From contig PAAU01000013.1 of assembly GCA_002699445.1 (NCBI GenBank), positions 1-54,235 of the forward strand: a DNA stretch of 54,235 nt, in the 5' to 3' direction. A program made the position numbers and the translations under genes. Positions within the stretch are counted from its first letter, which is position 1, and the number at the start of each line of letters is the position of its first letter. Positions 20,182 through 30,043 of this stretch are shown piece after piece. The stretch is from Micrococcales bacterium. GTDB taxonomy: Bacteria > Actinomycetota > Actinomycetes > S36-B12 > GCA-2699445. Below the pieces are notes generated by a model, which had not been told where the DNA came from, did not search any database, and worked only from the letters and a program-made list of their open reading frames with translations.

Positions 20182-21673
20182 AACGACAGTTGACGCCACG
20201 GTTCGAGTTCGGTTTTGTCCGTCACCGACGGGAAACCCGCACGTGGGTATGCTCCGGACCGCACTATTCAACTGGGCATTCGCGAGGCACAACGGCGGCA
20301 CCTTTGTGTTTCGGATCGAGGACACCGACTCTGCGCGTGATAGCGAAGATTCTTATCTTGCACTGGTGGAGTCCCTCCGGTGGCTTGGCCTGGATTGGGA
20401 CGAGGGACCTGAGGCCGGCGGGGAGTATGGACCATATCGACAATCCGAGCGGTTGCAGTTGTATGCCGACACCGTGGAACGGTTGCGGCAGGCAGACTAT
20501 GCCTACCCCTGCTTTTGCACACCGAAGGAGTTGGAGGAACGGCGTGAGCAGGCGCGCAAAGAGGGTAGGCCGCCTGGCTATGACGGGCACTGCCGGAACC
20601 TGTCGGATACGGAGCGAGACGATCGCTACCGAGCAGGGGGACGTCCCGCGATTCGATTTCGGATGCCTGGCACTGACTTCGCGTGGGACGACTTAGTACG
20701 CGGACGCATCGAAGTCGCCGCGGAGAATATTCCTGATTTCGTATTGGTTCGAGGAAATGGTGACCCGCTCTACACGTTGGTCAACCCACTCGATGATGCG
20801 CTCATGCAGATAACCCACGTTCTGCGCGGGGAAGATCTGCTGAGTTCTACGCCCAGACAACTGGCCCTTTATGACGCATTGCGCGGAATCGGGATGACAG
20901 ATTTGCCTAATCCCCAGTTTGGTCACCTGCCGTACGTAATGGGGGAAGGCAACCGAAAGCTATCGAAACGAGACCCGGAGTCCTCACTGGCTATGTACCG
21001 CCAAAGCGGCTACCTGCCAGAAGGTTTGGTCAACTATCTAGCTTTGTTGGGTTGGTCCATAGGTGAAGACCGTGAGTTCTTTTCGCAGCAAGAGATGGCG
21101 GAGAACTTTGATATATCACGGGTGAATCCCAACCCAGCTCGCTTTGATCTGAAGAAATGCACTGCCATAAATGGTGATTGGATACGTGAGTTATCGGAGG
21201 CTGAACTCAGCCAACGGCTTCGTCCATTCCTTATCGCAGCCAATCTGATTGCGGACCCGCCAACATCGGAACAAGAAGAAGCTTTAGCTTCAGTTGTTCC
21301 TTTGATCCACACGCGGATGGATCGATTGGACCAAGCGGTCCCCATGATTGAGTTCCTCTTTGTTTCGGACGCGGATCTGGAGCTTGATCCCAAAGATGTC
21401 GATAAGGTGCTCAAGCCCGAAGCAATGCCAGCACTTGAAGCCGCGCATAACGCTCTTGCTGCTGTCACGGTATGGGATCTGGAATCAATCGAGGCAGCCT
21501 TACGGGACAGCCTTATTGACGGGATGGGGTTGAAGCCCCGACTGGCGTTCGGCCCGGTACGCGTCGCCGTGACTGGTCGTCGAGTCTCGCCGCCGCTCTT
21601 TGAATCACTGGAACTTCTCGGTCGGGAGTCCTCGCTTTCCCGACTACAGCGGAGTATCGAGTCACTGGGCTGA
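20174..21673 (+). CDS. gltX: Glutamyl-tRNA synthetase
   Basis: 499 residues, class Ic synthetase. It charges tRNA-Glu. The HIGH-type motif is in [20 protein letters not shown] near residue 12, and the KMSKS-type motif is [10 protein letters not shown] near residue 260. The anticodon-binding alpha-helical domain fills the last 160 residues. GTG start inside the end of the FAH gene. tRNA-Gln and tRNA-Glu follow directly. Actinobacteria commonly lack GlnRS, so this enzyme is probably non-discriminating and also mischarges tRNA-Gln for GatCAB; that is inference from the group. Confidence 0.97.
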   Translation: MTETTVDATVRVRFCPSPTGNPHVGMLRTALFNWAFARHNGGTFVFRIEDTDSARDSEDSYLALVESLRWLGLDWDEGPEAGGEYGPYRQSERLQLYADTVERLRQADYAYPCFCTPKELEERREQARKEGRPPGYDGHCRNLSDTERDDRYRAGGRPAIRFRMPGTDFAWDDLVRGRIEVAAENIPDFVLVRGNGDPLYTLVNPLDDALMQITHVLRGEDLLSSTPRQLALYDALRGIGMTDLPNPQFGHLPYVMGEGNRKLSKRDPESSLAMYRQSGYLPEGLVNYLALLGWSIGEDREFFSQQEMAENFDISRVNPNPARFDLKKCTAINGDWIRELSEAELSQRLRPFLIAANLIADPPTSEQEEALASVVPLIHTRMDRLDQAVPMIEFLFVSDADLELDPKDVDKVLKPEAMPALEAAHNALAAVTVWDLESIEAALRDSLIDGMGLKPRLAFGPVRVAVTGRRVSPPLFESLELLGRESSLSRLQRSIESLG

Positions 21674-21727
21674 TGGCCTATACTGGCTCGGCGGCAGACC
21701 GCTCTTCGGAGCTGTCGGAATAGCCGT

Positions 21728-21799
21728 TGGGGTATGGTGTAATTGGCAACACGGCTGATTCTGGTTCAGTTGTTCTAGGTTCGAGTCCTGGTACCCCAG
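21728..21799 (+). tRNA. tRNA-Gln (anticodon CUG)
   Basis: 72 bases fold as a cloverleaf. The acceptor stem is TGGGGTA/TACCCCA with discriminator G, the anticodon loop is TTCTGGT (CTG), and the T arm is CTAGG-TTCGAGT-CCTGG. CCA is not encoded. A TATACT box at 21679-21684 is a plausible -10 for the tRNA pair. Confidence 0.95.
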
Positions 21800-21829
21800 C
21801 GATACCGGTGAACAGCCGGTGTTACCCCT

Positions 21830-21902
21830 GGCCCCGTTGTGTAGCGGCCTAGCACGCCGCCCTCTCAAGGCGGTAGCGCGGGTTCGAATCCCGTCGGGGC
21901 TA
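21830..21902 (+). tRNA. tRNA-Glu (anticodon CUC)
   Basis: 73 bases. The acceptor is GGCCCCG/CGGGGCT with discriminator A, the anticodon stem is CCGCC/GGCGG around CTCTCAA (CTC), and the T arm is GCGGG-TTCGAAT-CCCGT. No encoded CCA. It lies 30 bases after tRNA-Gln in the same unit. Confidence 0.95.
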
Positions 21903-21910
21903 CGGCATGG

Positions 21911-21941
21911 GGGCGGTCCATCTGGACCGCCCTCTATCATT
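21911..21941 (+). terminator. Terminator of the gltX/tRNA cluster
   Basis: GGGCGGTCC and GGACCGCCC form a perfect 9-bp stem with a 4-base loop, followed by the T-rich TCTATCATTTT. It starts 9 bases after tRNA-Glu. Confidence 0.85.
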
Positions 21942-22069
21942 TTCTTAGCAATGTGCAGTGACGTTTTGGCCGGCGGCGGTGCTGCGACTCTGACCACCGT
22001 GAGCGAGGCCAGCGGGCCACGTTTGTGCTAACAGCGGCCCGATGGAGCGTGGTTGCCGAGCAGAGCAAA

Positions 22070-22768
22070 TTAGCGACAGCCGGGGAGCGGGAAGACGCGA
22101 CCCTGCTGCACCTCAATGTGTACATGCGGGTGGTTACCCGAGACAAAGCTGTCATATTGAGCTCGGCTATTTGGGAAAAATCTGACCCGGCCCAATCTAG
22201 TGTCGCCTGCCTTCACCCGATCACCGCGCTGAAGTTTGACTCTGTCCACGTGGAAAATAACCACGCGTAGATCGGGTCGGTTACGCGGTCGCAGAATGAT
22301 ACGGGTGTCAGGTTTAGCGCAGTACAGCTGATAGTCCGTAACCGCGACTACGGTTCCATCAACGGGTGATGTCACCGGTGCATTACGGCGCAGCACGATA
22401 TCGGTCGCAGTTGCTGCGCCGGTCCCACGCCCGCGAGATGGCAACACGATGTAGCGCGGACCGGGTCGCGGCTTCGGAGCGCGAAAGTTCGAGTTGCCGA
22501 TTAGTTGAGGACGCCCCCGAGGTCGTAGTCGAAGAGCTGGACTGAACATCGACTCGTGGTAGGTATATTTGACCACCTTTTTCGTTGGCGGCGTCAGCGC
22601 GATGCCGCCGGACCTTGCGAATGGTCGGGGAGAATCCAGTCTTGATGCAGTCGGTTCGGGCTGGCGCACGAGATTGATTGCAACCGATGGCGAGGCGGGT
22701 GGATTAATGAGACTGACGACAATACCCACGATGACGGCCCCGGCAAGTCGCACAAGATTCGCCGTCAC
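22070..22768 (-). CDS. Exported M23 (LytM-like) protein lacking a metal ligand
   Basis: 232 residues. An N-terminal membrane/signal segment (LVRLAGAVIVGIVVSLI) is followed by a basic Pro/Arg-rich linker and a C-terminal lysostaphin-fold domain with NAPVTSPVDGTVVAV, VKAGDTRLGRV and the HxH element GNHPHVHIEV. The first zinc-ligand motif, normally HxGxD, reads ATATDI, so the His is gone while the Asp remains. Such degenerate M23 domains usually bind peptidoglycan or activate amidases. GTG at 22768 has GAGG 5 bases upstream; another GTG lies 6 bases earlier. Role inferred. Confidence 0.75.
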   Translation of the reverse strand: MTANLVRLAGAVIVGIVVSLINPPASPSVAINLVRQPEPTASRLDSPRPFARSGGIALTPPTKKVVKYTYHESMFSPALRLRPRGRPQLIGNSNFRAPKPRPGPRYIVLPSRGRGTGAATATDIVLRRNAPVTSPVDGTVVAVTDYQLYCAKPDTRIILRPRNRPDLRVVIFHVDRVKLQRGDRVKAGDTRLGRVRFFPNSRAQYDSFVSGNHPHVHIEVQQGRVFPLPGCR

Positions 22769-22909
22769 TGTCACCTCGCCGCCATGTGTGTCGACCTGCC
22801 GTCTGTATGGAGCCTAGTCGCAGCAGATGGGCATTCGGATGGTTTTGGAATTCACGCCGCTATCTCGTGTGGTTGAGCCAGTCCAGGCCGTGACCCAGAA
22901 CTAGTGTGA

Positions 22910-23716
22910 TTAGGGGACGAGAACCATAACGACCAACACCACTGCCGTACTGATCTCGACTCCGGCACCTAGGGTGTCGCCAGTTATTCCGCCAAAGCGA
23001 CGAGACCACCAGCGCTGCAGCAACCCGGTCAACACTAGTGCGCTAGCGACGGCCAGGAGCGCAATGCCCGCGGCCGGCCAGTCCAGTTGACCTGTCAGAA
23101 AAAGCACCGCCACTGGTAAGAAAAGTGTCATAGCCATCACGCCAACGGCTTGGCGTGATGTTACGGATTGAGCGACCCAAGAGCCCTGCCCATCGGGGCG
23201 GGCGGCAGGCAATCGACAAGCCCAAACCGCGGTCACTCGTCCGGTGACCAACGCACAAACAAGAGCGAGCGTAGCGTGACCCGCATCAATAGTGACCGTT
23301 AGCGAGACGATCTGAATTGCGAGGATGAAGAGAAGTGCAATCGCTCCCATGGGTCCCAGATCTGATCGACGCATGACCTCGAGTGCGGCGATTCGATCGC
23401 TTCGACTGGCCAACGCATCCACCGTATCGGCCAGTCCGTCAAGGTGGATTCCTCCGGTAATCAACACCACAAGCCCCATAGTGAGCAACGCGGCGAGCCA
23501 GCTTTTCGGACCACCATCTGTCGTCCCCCCGACGAGCGAAAAAAGCTCCTGCAGCAGGAAGAGCGTGAGCGCCGCTCCTAGCCCGATCAGTAAACCGATG
23601 ACGGGCGCAAAGAGCACCATCCCGCGAACTTGACGGGGAGTGGGCTGGAAGTCGCCACGTGGGGCGACTGGTAAGACGGTGAACATGCCGAGTGAGAGTC
23701 GGAAGGTTTGAGTCAT
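22910..23716 (-). CDS. cobS: Adenosylcobinamide-GDP ribazoletransferase
   Basis: 268 residues, integral membrane protein with about six segments. It joins adenosylcobinamide-GDP with alpha-ribazole (phosphate), the last step of cobalamin assembly. The signature GGIHLDGLADTVDALASRSDR lies near residue 83. The ATG overlaps the cobT stop as ATGA. Last gene of the asd-cobU-cobT-cobS chain. Confidence 0.95.
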   Translation of the reverse strand: MTQTFRLSLGMFTVLPVAPRGDFQPTPRQVRGMVLFAPVIGLLIGLGAALTLFLLQELFSLVGGTTDGGPKSWLAALLTMGLVVLITGGIHLDGLADTVDALASRSDRIAALEVMRRSDLGPMGAIALLFILAIQIVSLTVTIDAGHATLALVCALVTGRVTAVWACRLPAARPDGQGSWVAQSVTSRQAVGVMAMTLFLPVAVLFLTGQLDWPAAGIALLAVASALVLTGLLQRWWSRRFGGITGDTLGAGVEISTAVVLVVMVLVP

Positions 23717-24830
23717 GTATCGCTGTCTTCCGACTTAGTCGCGTTCGCTTCAGCTGTCGAGATGTCGCTACTTTCGGATCGGCCTGAAACCCCAGCCTCG
23801 CTGAAAGTGGCCATATCGGCGGCAGTCGATACCGCGCCTTGGAGCAACGGCAATGCGAGTAACGCACCCGATCCCTCACCTAGCCGCATAGAAAAATGGA
23901 GTAGAGGTTCAAGATCAAGATAGTCCAGACAAATCGCGTGAGCTGGTTCAGCAGATTGGTGAGCTGCCCACCACCAGCGTTTGGCGCCCGGATACATCCG
24001 CTCAGCCAGAAGAGCCGAAGCCCCCACAATGACTCCGTCAAGCAAAACTGGTGTACCGCGTCGCGCCGCTTGTGCGATAAATCCCGAGATTGCTCCGAGA
24101 TCGGCACCACCTACTTTTTGCAGTAACAGAGTAGGGTCGGGGCGCCAGTCACGAGCGCGCCAGAGACCGTCACGGATCGCGGCAACCTTACGCATCCAGG
24201 TAGCATCGTCGATTCCGGTTCCTCGGCCACACACCGATACTGGGTCGGACCCCGTGAGTGCTGCGATGAGCGCAGCAGCCGGTGTCGTGTTGCCAATCCC
24301 CATGTCGCCCGCGATCAGCAAATCCGCACCGGAGTCAATCTCCTCGTCTGCTATTGCAGCGCCCAGAGCGAGGGCAGTTTGGGCTTCCGCAGCGGTGAGT
24401 GCATCTTCACGATCGAATGAACCGCTGCCCCTTCGGATCCGATTCCGCCAAACGGATTCGGGCACGCTCAGACCCTCGTAGTCACTGTCGACTGCTACGT
24501 CGATGACCCGAACTGTGGCGCCAGCCCTATCGGCTAGCACGTTGGCTGCGGCTCCGCCGTGGAGGAAATTAGCCACCATTTGAGCGGTTACTTCACTGGG
24601 AAAGGCTGAGGTGCGGGCCGCTGACGCGACGCCATGATCTCCCGCGAAGATAACAAGTCGCGGATGCTGAAACGGTTGTGGTGGACTTTGGGCCTGTACT
24701 CCACCTGCCCACGTGGCTAGTTGCTCCAGACGGCCCAGCGAACCAGATGGCTTAGTCAGGGAATCAAGGTGCTCGGCGGTCGCTGTCCTGCTGCTTTGGT
24801 CAGGATCTGGGACATCGCTTGTGGCAGGCT

Positions 24831-24834
<4 letters not shown>
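23713..24834 (-). CDS. cobT: Nicotinate-nucleotide:dimethylbenzimidazole phosphoribosyltransferase
   Basis: 373 residues. It makes alpha-ribazole phosphate, the lower ligand of cobalamin, from dimethylbenzimidazole. Visible: TKPSGSLGRLEQLA near residue 28, AGDHGVASA, GDMGIGNTTPAAALIAALTG and the C-terminal catalytic region MRLGEGSGALLALPLLQGAV. The frame is open for 31 more codons upstream, but the ATG at 24834 overlaps the cobU stop as ATGA and gives the family length. The tail after residue 345 is acidic and Ser-rich. Confidence 0.95.
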
Positions 24835-26473
<1,639 letters not shown>

Positions 26474-26490
26474 TCATGTACTGTTGGGCC

Positions 26491-26600
26491 AACCGATCGT
26501 CTTTGATGTTCAGGGAAAGCCGGTGTAACTCCGGCGCTGACCCGCAACCGTAACCCGCTTGGGAAGCCGGAGTGCCTGACGAAGATGGGCGGCTCTAACC
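26491..26600 (+). promoter_or_regulatory. Adenosylcobalamin riboswitch
   Basis: The sequence has the conserved core in order: CAGGGAAAGCCGGTG, then AACTCCGGCGCTGACCCGC, then AACCGTAA, then the B12-box-like GAAGCCGGAGTGCCTGAC. The short distance between the last two blocks resembles compact cobalamin riboswitches. A TACTGT at 26479-26484 could be its -10 box. It reads on the plus strand, towards the two surface-protein genes and away from asd-cobUTS. Exact ends are approximate. Confidence 0.92.
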
Positions 26601-26623
26601 GTCGAGGCCTGCGGAGTGGAGTC

Positions 26624-26649
26624 CTAGCGTTTTGTAATGAAGACGCTAG
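26624..26649 (+). promoter_or_regulatory. Hairpin between riboswitch core and Shine-Dalgarno hairpin
   Basis: CTAGCGT (26624-26630) and ACGCTAG (26643-26649) form a perfect 7-bp stem with a 12-base loop. It is probably part of the riboswitch expression platform. Confidence 0.5.
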
Positions 26650-26652
26650 TCA

Positions 26653-26677
26653 CCCTGCTGGTGTCGTAATAGCAGGG
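26653..26677 (+). promoter_or_regulatory. Shine-Dalgarno-sequestering hairpin
   Basis: CCCTGCT (26653-26659) pairs perfectly with AGCAGGG (26671-26677). The right arm contains most of the ribosome site AGGGAG that serves the ATG at 26684. Closed, it would block translation, so the riboswitch probably acts on translation initiation. Confidence 0.65.
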
Positions 26678-26683
26678 AGATTC

Positions 26684-27766
26684 ATGAAGTTCTTCACATC
26701 GCTGGTGGTCGGCAGCCTTGCGGCTGCTTTAGCCGTCTCATTTGGAAGCAGCGCGGCAGCGGCGCCGAGTTTGCCCACTGCCGAGGACACTGGCCTATAC
26801 GGCTCACAGGACCCAACGTATGACGGGGCCTTCCGTGAGGGGCTTGCCATTGCGGGATTAGTAGCTGTAGATCGTAAGGTGCCCAAATCAGCTGTTTCTT
26901 GGTTGCTAGCGCAACAGTGCAGCGACGGCTCGTTCCAGCCATACCGCACCGACACGACTGGCGAGTGCGATACCGCTGACCCGGAAACGTTCACCGGCCC
27001 CGACACCAACTCCACCGCGATGGCAGCCATGGCTCTTCGAGCAACTGGGGAGTCGCAAGCCAGCAAAGCTGCGGTGGCTTGGCTGCGTGATGCGCAGAGC
27101 GACAGCGATGGCGGTTTCCCGTTCATTGAAGGTGGGGATAGCGATGCCAACAGCACCGGTTTGGCGCTGTCGGCCATTCGTGGAGCTCGAGCGTCCAATA
27201 AGAATCAGGACGCGCTCAAACGTGGCGGAAAGTATCTCAAGACCCTCATGTTGCGGTGCTCGGTGCCCAAGGCACAACGTGGCCTGCTGTCCTATCAAGG
27301 CGATCCCAAGGTGCTGAACGAACTCGCATCAGCACAAGGCGCTCTGGGTCTGCTGACCTCACTCCCCAGTTCGCCCAGCTCTGTATCGACCAAAGGCGGC
27401 GCCATCAAGTGTTCTGGGGGAAAATCCACAAAGAAGCCAGTCGTCCCTGCGGCTGTTTTGGCAGGGTTGAAGAAGCAGCTGAAAAAGAACAACTGGTTGC
27501 TGCCCAGTAGTTTCGGTAGCGACCCAGATTCATCGGCATCGGCGTACGCCTTACTCGCTATGACCTCAGCTGATCGCTACGGCAAGCAGGTGAAGAAAGT
27601 ATTGAAGGAGCTCAAGAAGGGTGCCGCAACTTTCACGCAAACCGAGGGCGCTCCTAACGCAGGTGCGTTAGGGACGTTGCTGTTGGTTTCTGCAGCAACG
27701 AACAGCAATCCGCGCTCCTTTGGTGGAGTAGATCTGGTTTCCGAGCTGAAGAGCTCTCTCCAGTGA
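26684..27766 (+). CDS. Exported prenyltransferase/squalene-oxidase-repeat protein, likely corrinoid binder
   Basis: 360 residues. Signal peptide MKFFTSLVVGSLAAALAVSF ending near SSAAAAPS. The mature part has alpha/alpha-barrel repeats of the prenyltransferase/squalene-oxidase type, e.g. SAVSWLLAQQCSDGSFQPY, AAVAWLRDAQSDSDGGFPF and SASAYALLAMTSAD. The animal B12 carriers intrinsic factor and transcobalamin use the same barrel. It is directly controlled by the cobalamin riboswitch, so surface capture of cobalamin or a precursor is a fair inference. The ATG at 26684 has AGGGAG 5 bases upstream; an open extension from 26585 runs through the riboswitch. The next gene overlaps as GTGA. Confidence 0.85.
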   Translation: MKFFTSLVVGSLAAALAVSFGSSAAAAPSLPTAEDTGLYGSQDPTYDGAFREGLAIAGLVAVDRKVPKSAVSWLLAQQCSDGSFQPYRTDTTGECDTADPETFTGPDTNSTAMAAMALRATGESQASKAAVAWLRDAQSDSDGGFPFIEGGDSDANSTGLALSAIRGARASNKNQDALKRGGKYLKTLMLRCSVPKAQRGLLSYQGDPKVLNELASAQGALGLLTSLPSSPSSVSTKGGAIKCSGGKSTKKPVVPAAVLAGLKKQLKKNNWLLPSSFGSDPDSSASAYALLAMTSADRYGKQVKKVLKELKKGAATFTQTEGAPNAGALGTLLLVSAATNSNPRSFGGVDLVSELKSSLQ

Positions 27767-28719
27767 GACGATCCCGGTTGGCGGCGACGCTGATTGTGGC
27801 GACAGTCGCCTCCGGGGTTTTCGCGACGGTTCCAGGGCAGGCCACCTCGTATCGGTACTGGACCTACTGGTCGGGCACCGATACGACGTGGACCTTCTCC
27901 GCAGTGGGTCCGGCTTCGGCGCTTCCCGCAGATGGTGCTGTCGAAGGTTGGCGATTCGCGGTTAGCGCTGGGCTCGGCGGTCAGGGGGCCCAGCCCGGTC
28001 AAACGCCAGCAGCGGCTTTTGGAGACTTTTGCGCCGAGACGCCGCAGCGATCGGGAACAAAGCGGGTTGCGGTGCTGATCGACTTCGGGGGTACCGCCGA
28101 CGCTCCGTCTGGGCAAAGTCCACCGAATGTCGTGGGGCATTGTGCGCAGGTTCCGTTAGATTTTTCAGGTAGTCAGATACTTCAGCAGGTCGCTGAAATC
28201 CGGAGTGAGAGTGGCCTGGTGTGTGCCATAGCGGGCTATCCCGCGGGTGAATGCGCTCCGGCTGTCGCAGACTCAGGCAGGTCACCCAGTGCAGAACCGA
28301 GTGACACGAAACGTGGCAATGCGGCGACAAGCCGTCCGAAAGCGAAGGAGTCGAAGCCCACTGCGGCTGCCAACCAGCCGGAGGATGCTCCTTCCCCGCA
28401 ACGGACTGCTGCCAAACCGACCGCCACGGCAGAATCGGGGGAGTCGGGCGAGGGATCCAGTCCACCTGTGGCCACAAAAAAGTCACCGCAAGACAAAGAG
28501 GCGGCTCAGCGGAACCAACAGTCGCGGAAGCCAACTACTCAGACCCTGGAGCCGGGTTCGGCAAGCGTCACACCTTCGGAAGACTTAGCCGTAGCACGGA
28601 CCGAAGCGTCAGGATCCGATGGAGCAGGTGGCCCTTCGCTCTGGACGCTTAGTGTCGTGCTGGCGTTTGTCGGACTAGCTGGCTGGGCAGGCCTCCGCTA
28701 TCGACGTCGCTGGCGGTGA
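27763..28719 (+). CDS. Surface-anchored partner protein (SCO2322-like)
   Basis: 318 residues. Signal peptide (LAATLIVATVASGVFA), a folded domain of about 130 residues starting SYRYWTYWSGTDTTWTFS with Cys pairs around DFCAE and GHCAQ, a 130-residue Pro/Ser/Lys/Glu-rich stalk, then one membrane segment (LWTLSVVLAFVGLAGWAGL) and a basic tail. It recalls the actinobacterial SCO2322-type family, which from memory occurs beside such repeat proteins and ECF-transporter genes; no ECF genes are seen here. The GTG start overlaps the previous stop. Under the same riboswitch; function inferred. Confidence 0.75.
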   Translation: MRRSRLAATLIVATVASGVFATVPGQATSYRYWTYWSGTDTTWTFSAVGPASALPADGAVEGWRFAVSAGLGGQGAQPGQTPAAAFGDFCAETPQRSGTKRVAVLIDFGGTADAPSGQSPPNVVGHCAQVPLDFSGSQILQQVAEIRSESGLVCAIAGYPAGECAPAVADSGRSPSAEPSDTKRGNAATSRPKAKESKPTAAANQPEDAPSPQRTAAKPTATAESGESGEGSSPPVATKKSPQDKEAAQRNQQSRKPTTQTLEPGSASVTPSEDLAVARTEASGSDGAGGPSLWTLSVVLAFVGLAGWAGLRYRRRWR

Positions 28720-28732
28720 GTAAGTGCGGGGC

Positions 28733-28936
28733 TCAGCTCTCGAATAGCGACATGGGACCGTAAACCTCGCGGTCGTCCTCGAACAGGGTGACTGAGGCCA
28801 CGCCTTGTTCGCGGAGCTCACGCCAAGTCTCACCCAACCATGTCTCAGCATCTGACTGATTGGGAAAAGTGAGGTTGTCCGAAGTTGGGGGCAAGCTTGC
28901 ACCGTCTGCGGATAAATATTGCCATCTCCATGCCAT
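28733..28936 (-). CDS. Small conserved actinobacterial protein
   Basis: 67 residues, no membrane segment or Cys motif. Pattern: MAWRWQYLSADG, then QSDAETWLGETWRELREQG, then VTLFEDDREVYGPMSL. I recall close relatives as uncharacterised proteins in streptomycetes. ATG at 28936 follows TACAGT by 6 bases (leaderless type), which favours it over a start 57 bases upstream. Convergent with the surface-protein gene, gap 13 bases. Function unknown. Confidence 0.75.
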   Translation of the reverse strand: MAWRWQYLSADGASLPPTSDNLTFPNQSDAETWLGETWRELREQGVASVTLFEDDREVYGPMSLFES

Positions 28937-29017
28937 AGCTCGACTGTAGCGACGGATGTCGCCGTTTGGTCGGTCAGGAGGAACCAGAGACAAGATTTGG
29001 TCAGAGCCGCGACTCGT

Positions 29018-30019
29018 TCAGGGTCGTTGATCTGGGGACCGGGTCAGTTCCGGGTCAGCTAGAACAGAATCGGTCAGCACCTCGTCGATGGCCTGAAGAA
29101 GCGCATCGTCTAACTCGACGCCGACCGCTCGAATATTTTGCTCAACCTGTTCGGGGCGGGTCGCTCCAATGATGGCCGCAGAAACTCCCTGTTGCTGAAG
29201 TACCCAGGCAAGGGCCAACTGCGGAAGCGATAGGTCAGCGGCCGCCGCTATCTCGCCCAGTCGCTCCACTTTCTCTAGCAGACCCGGCTGCTCCAGCCAC
29301 CGTTTGATGAAGAAAGAGCCTTCCTTTGACTGAGCGCGGGACTCAGCGGGAGGCTCGACTCCGGGTCGATACTTTCCGGTGAGAACGCCCTGGGCTAGAG
29401 GGGACCAAACGATTTGACCGATTCCGCTGTCGATACAGGTGGGTACGACCTCTGCTTCGATGACGCGCCAGAGCATTGAGTACTGCGGCTGATTGGAAAC
29501 GATGCGGTCCAAACCCATGTCATCAGCGATTTGTACCGCTGCCTGAATTTGCTCAGCCGTCCACTCGGAAACTCCGATGTACATCACCTTGCCGGAACGA
29601 ATCAAATCGTCAAAGGCCCGGAGAGTTTCCTCTAGTGGAGTGGCTACGTCGAACCGATGAGCTTGGTAGAGGTCGATGTAGTCAGTCCCCAGACGGGTCA
29701 AGGAGTTTTCACACGACCTAATGATGTGTTTCCGGGACAGGCCTACGTCATTCGCCCCGGAGCCAGTGGGCCAATACACCTTCGTGAATATTTCGAGACC
29801 GTCCCGACGCTGCCCGCGTAGGGCGTTTCCCAGTACCTCTTCGGCCTTTGTTGCCGCATAGACGTCAGCGGTATCGAAGGTCGTAATTCCACCGTCGAGA
29901 GCCGCGTGAACGCAACTCTCGGCCTGTTCTCGCTCGATTTGAGAAGCGTGGGTGATCCAATTCCCGTAGGCGAGCGTGCTGACTTTGAGGCCGCTATTCC
30001 CCAAATGACGGTATTCCAT
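29018..30019 (-). CDS. Aldo/keto reductase
   Basis: 333 residues, TIM-barrel AKR of the voltage-gated potassium-channel beta-subunit-like branch. Asp/Tyr of the tetrad are in TTFDTADVYAATKAEEVLG (near residue 50), Lys in EIFTKVYWP, His in DLYQAHRFD; the NADPH site is VSAAIIGATRPEQVEQN near the C-terminus. It reduces aldehydes or ketones with NADPH; the substrate is unknown. ATG with AGAAGGG about 8 bases upstream. Gap of 24 bases to the DUF3043 gene suggests a shared transcript. Confidence 0.93.
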   Translation of the reverse strand: MEYRHLGNSGLKVSTLAYGNWITHASQIEREQAESCVHAALDGGITTFDTADVYAATKAEEVLGNALRGQRRDGLEIFTKVYWPTGSGANDVGLSRKHIIRSCENSLTRLGTDYIDLYQAHRFDVATPLEETLRAFDDLIRSGKVMYIGVSEWTAEQIQAAVQIADDMGLDRIVSNQPQYSMLWRVIEAEVVPTCIDSGIGQIVWSPLAQGVLTGKYRPGVEPPAESRAQSKEGSFFIKRWLEQPGLLEKVERLGEIAAAADLSLPQLALAWVLQQQGVSAAIIGATRPEQVEQNIRAVGVELDDALLQAIDEVLTDSVLADPELTRSPDQRP

Positions 30020-30043
30020 GAGGCTGCCCTTCTGCCGGACGAA

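Noticed and set aside
26585-26683. A longer start for the riboswitch-controlled barrel protein
   Set aside because: It would place coding sequence inside the riboswitch and destroy the signal peptide; 26684 has a ribosome site.
28236-28496. A minus-strand frame opposite the surface-anchor gene
   Set aside because: It is the reverse of the low-complexity stalk region and has no independent support.
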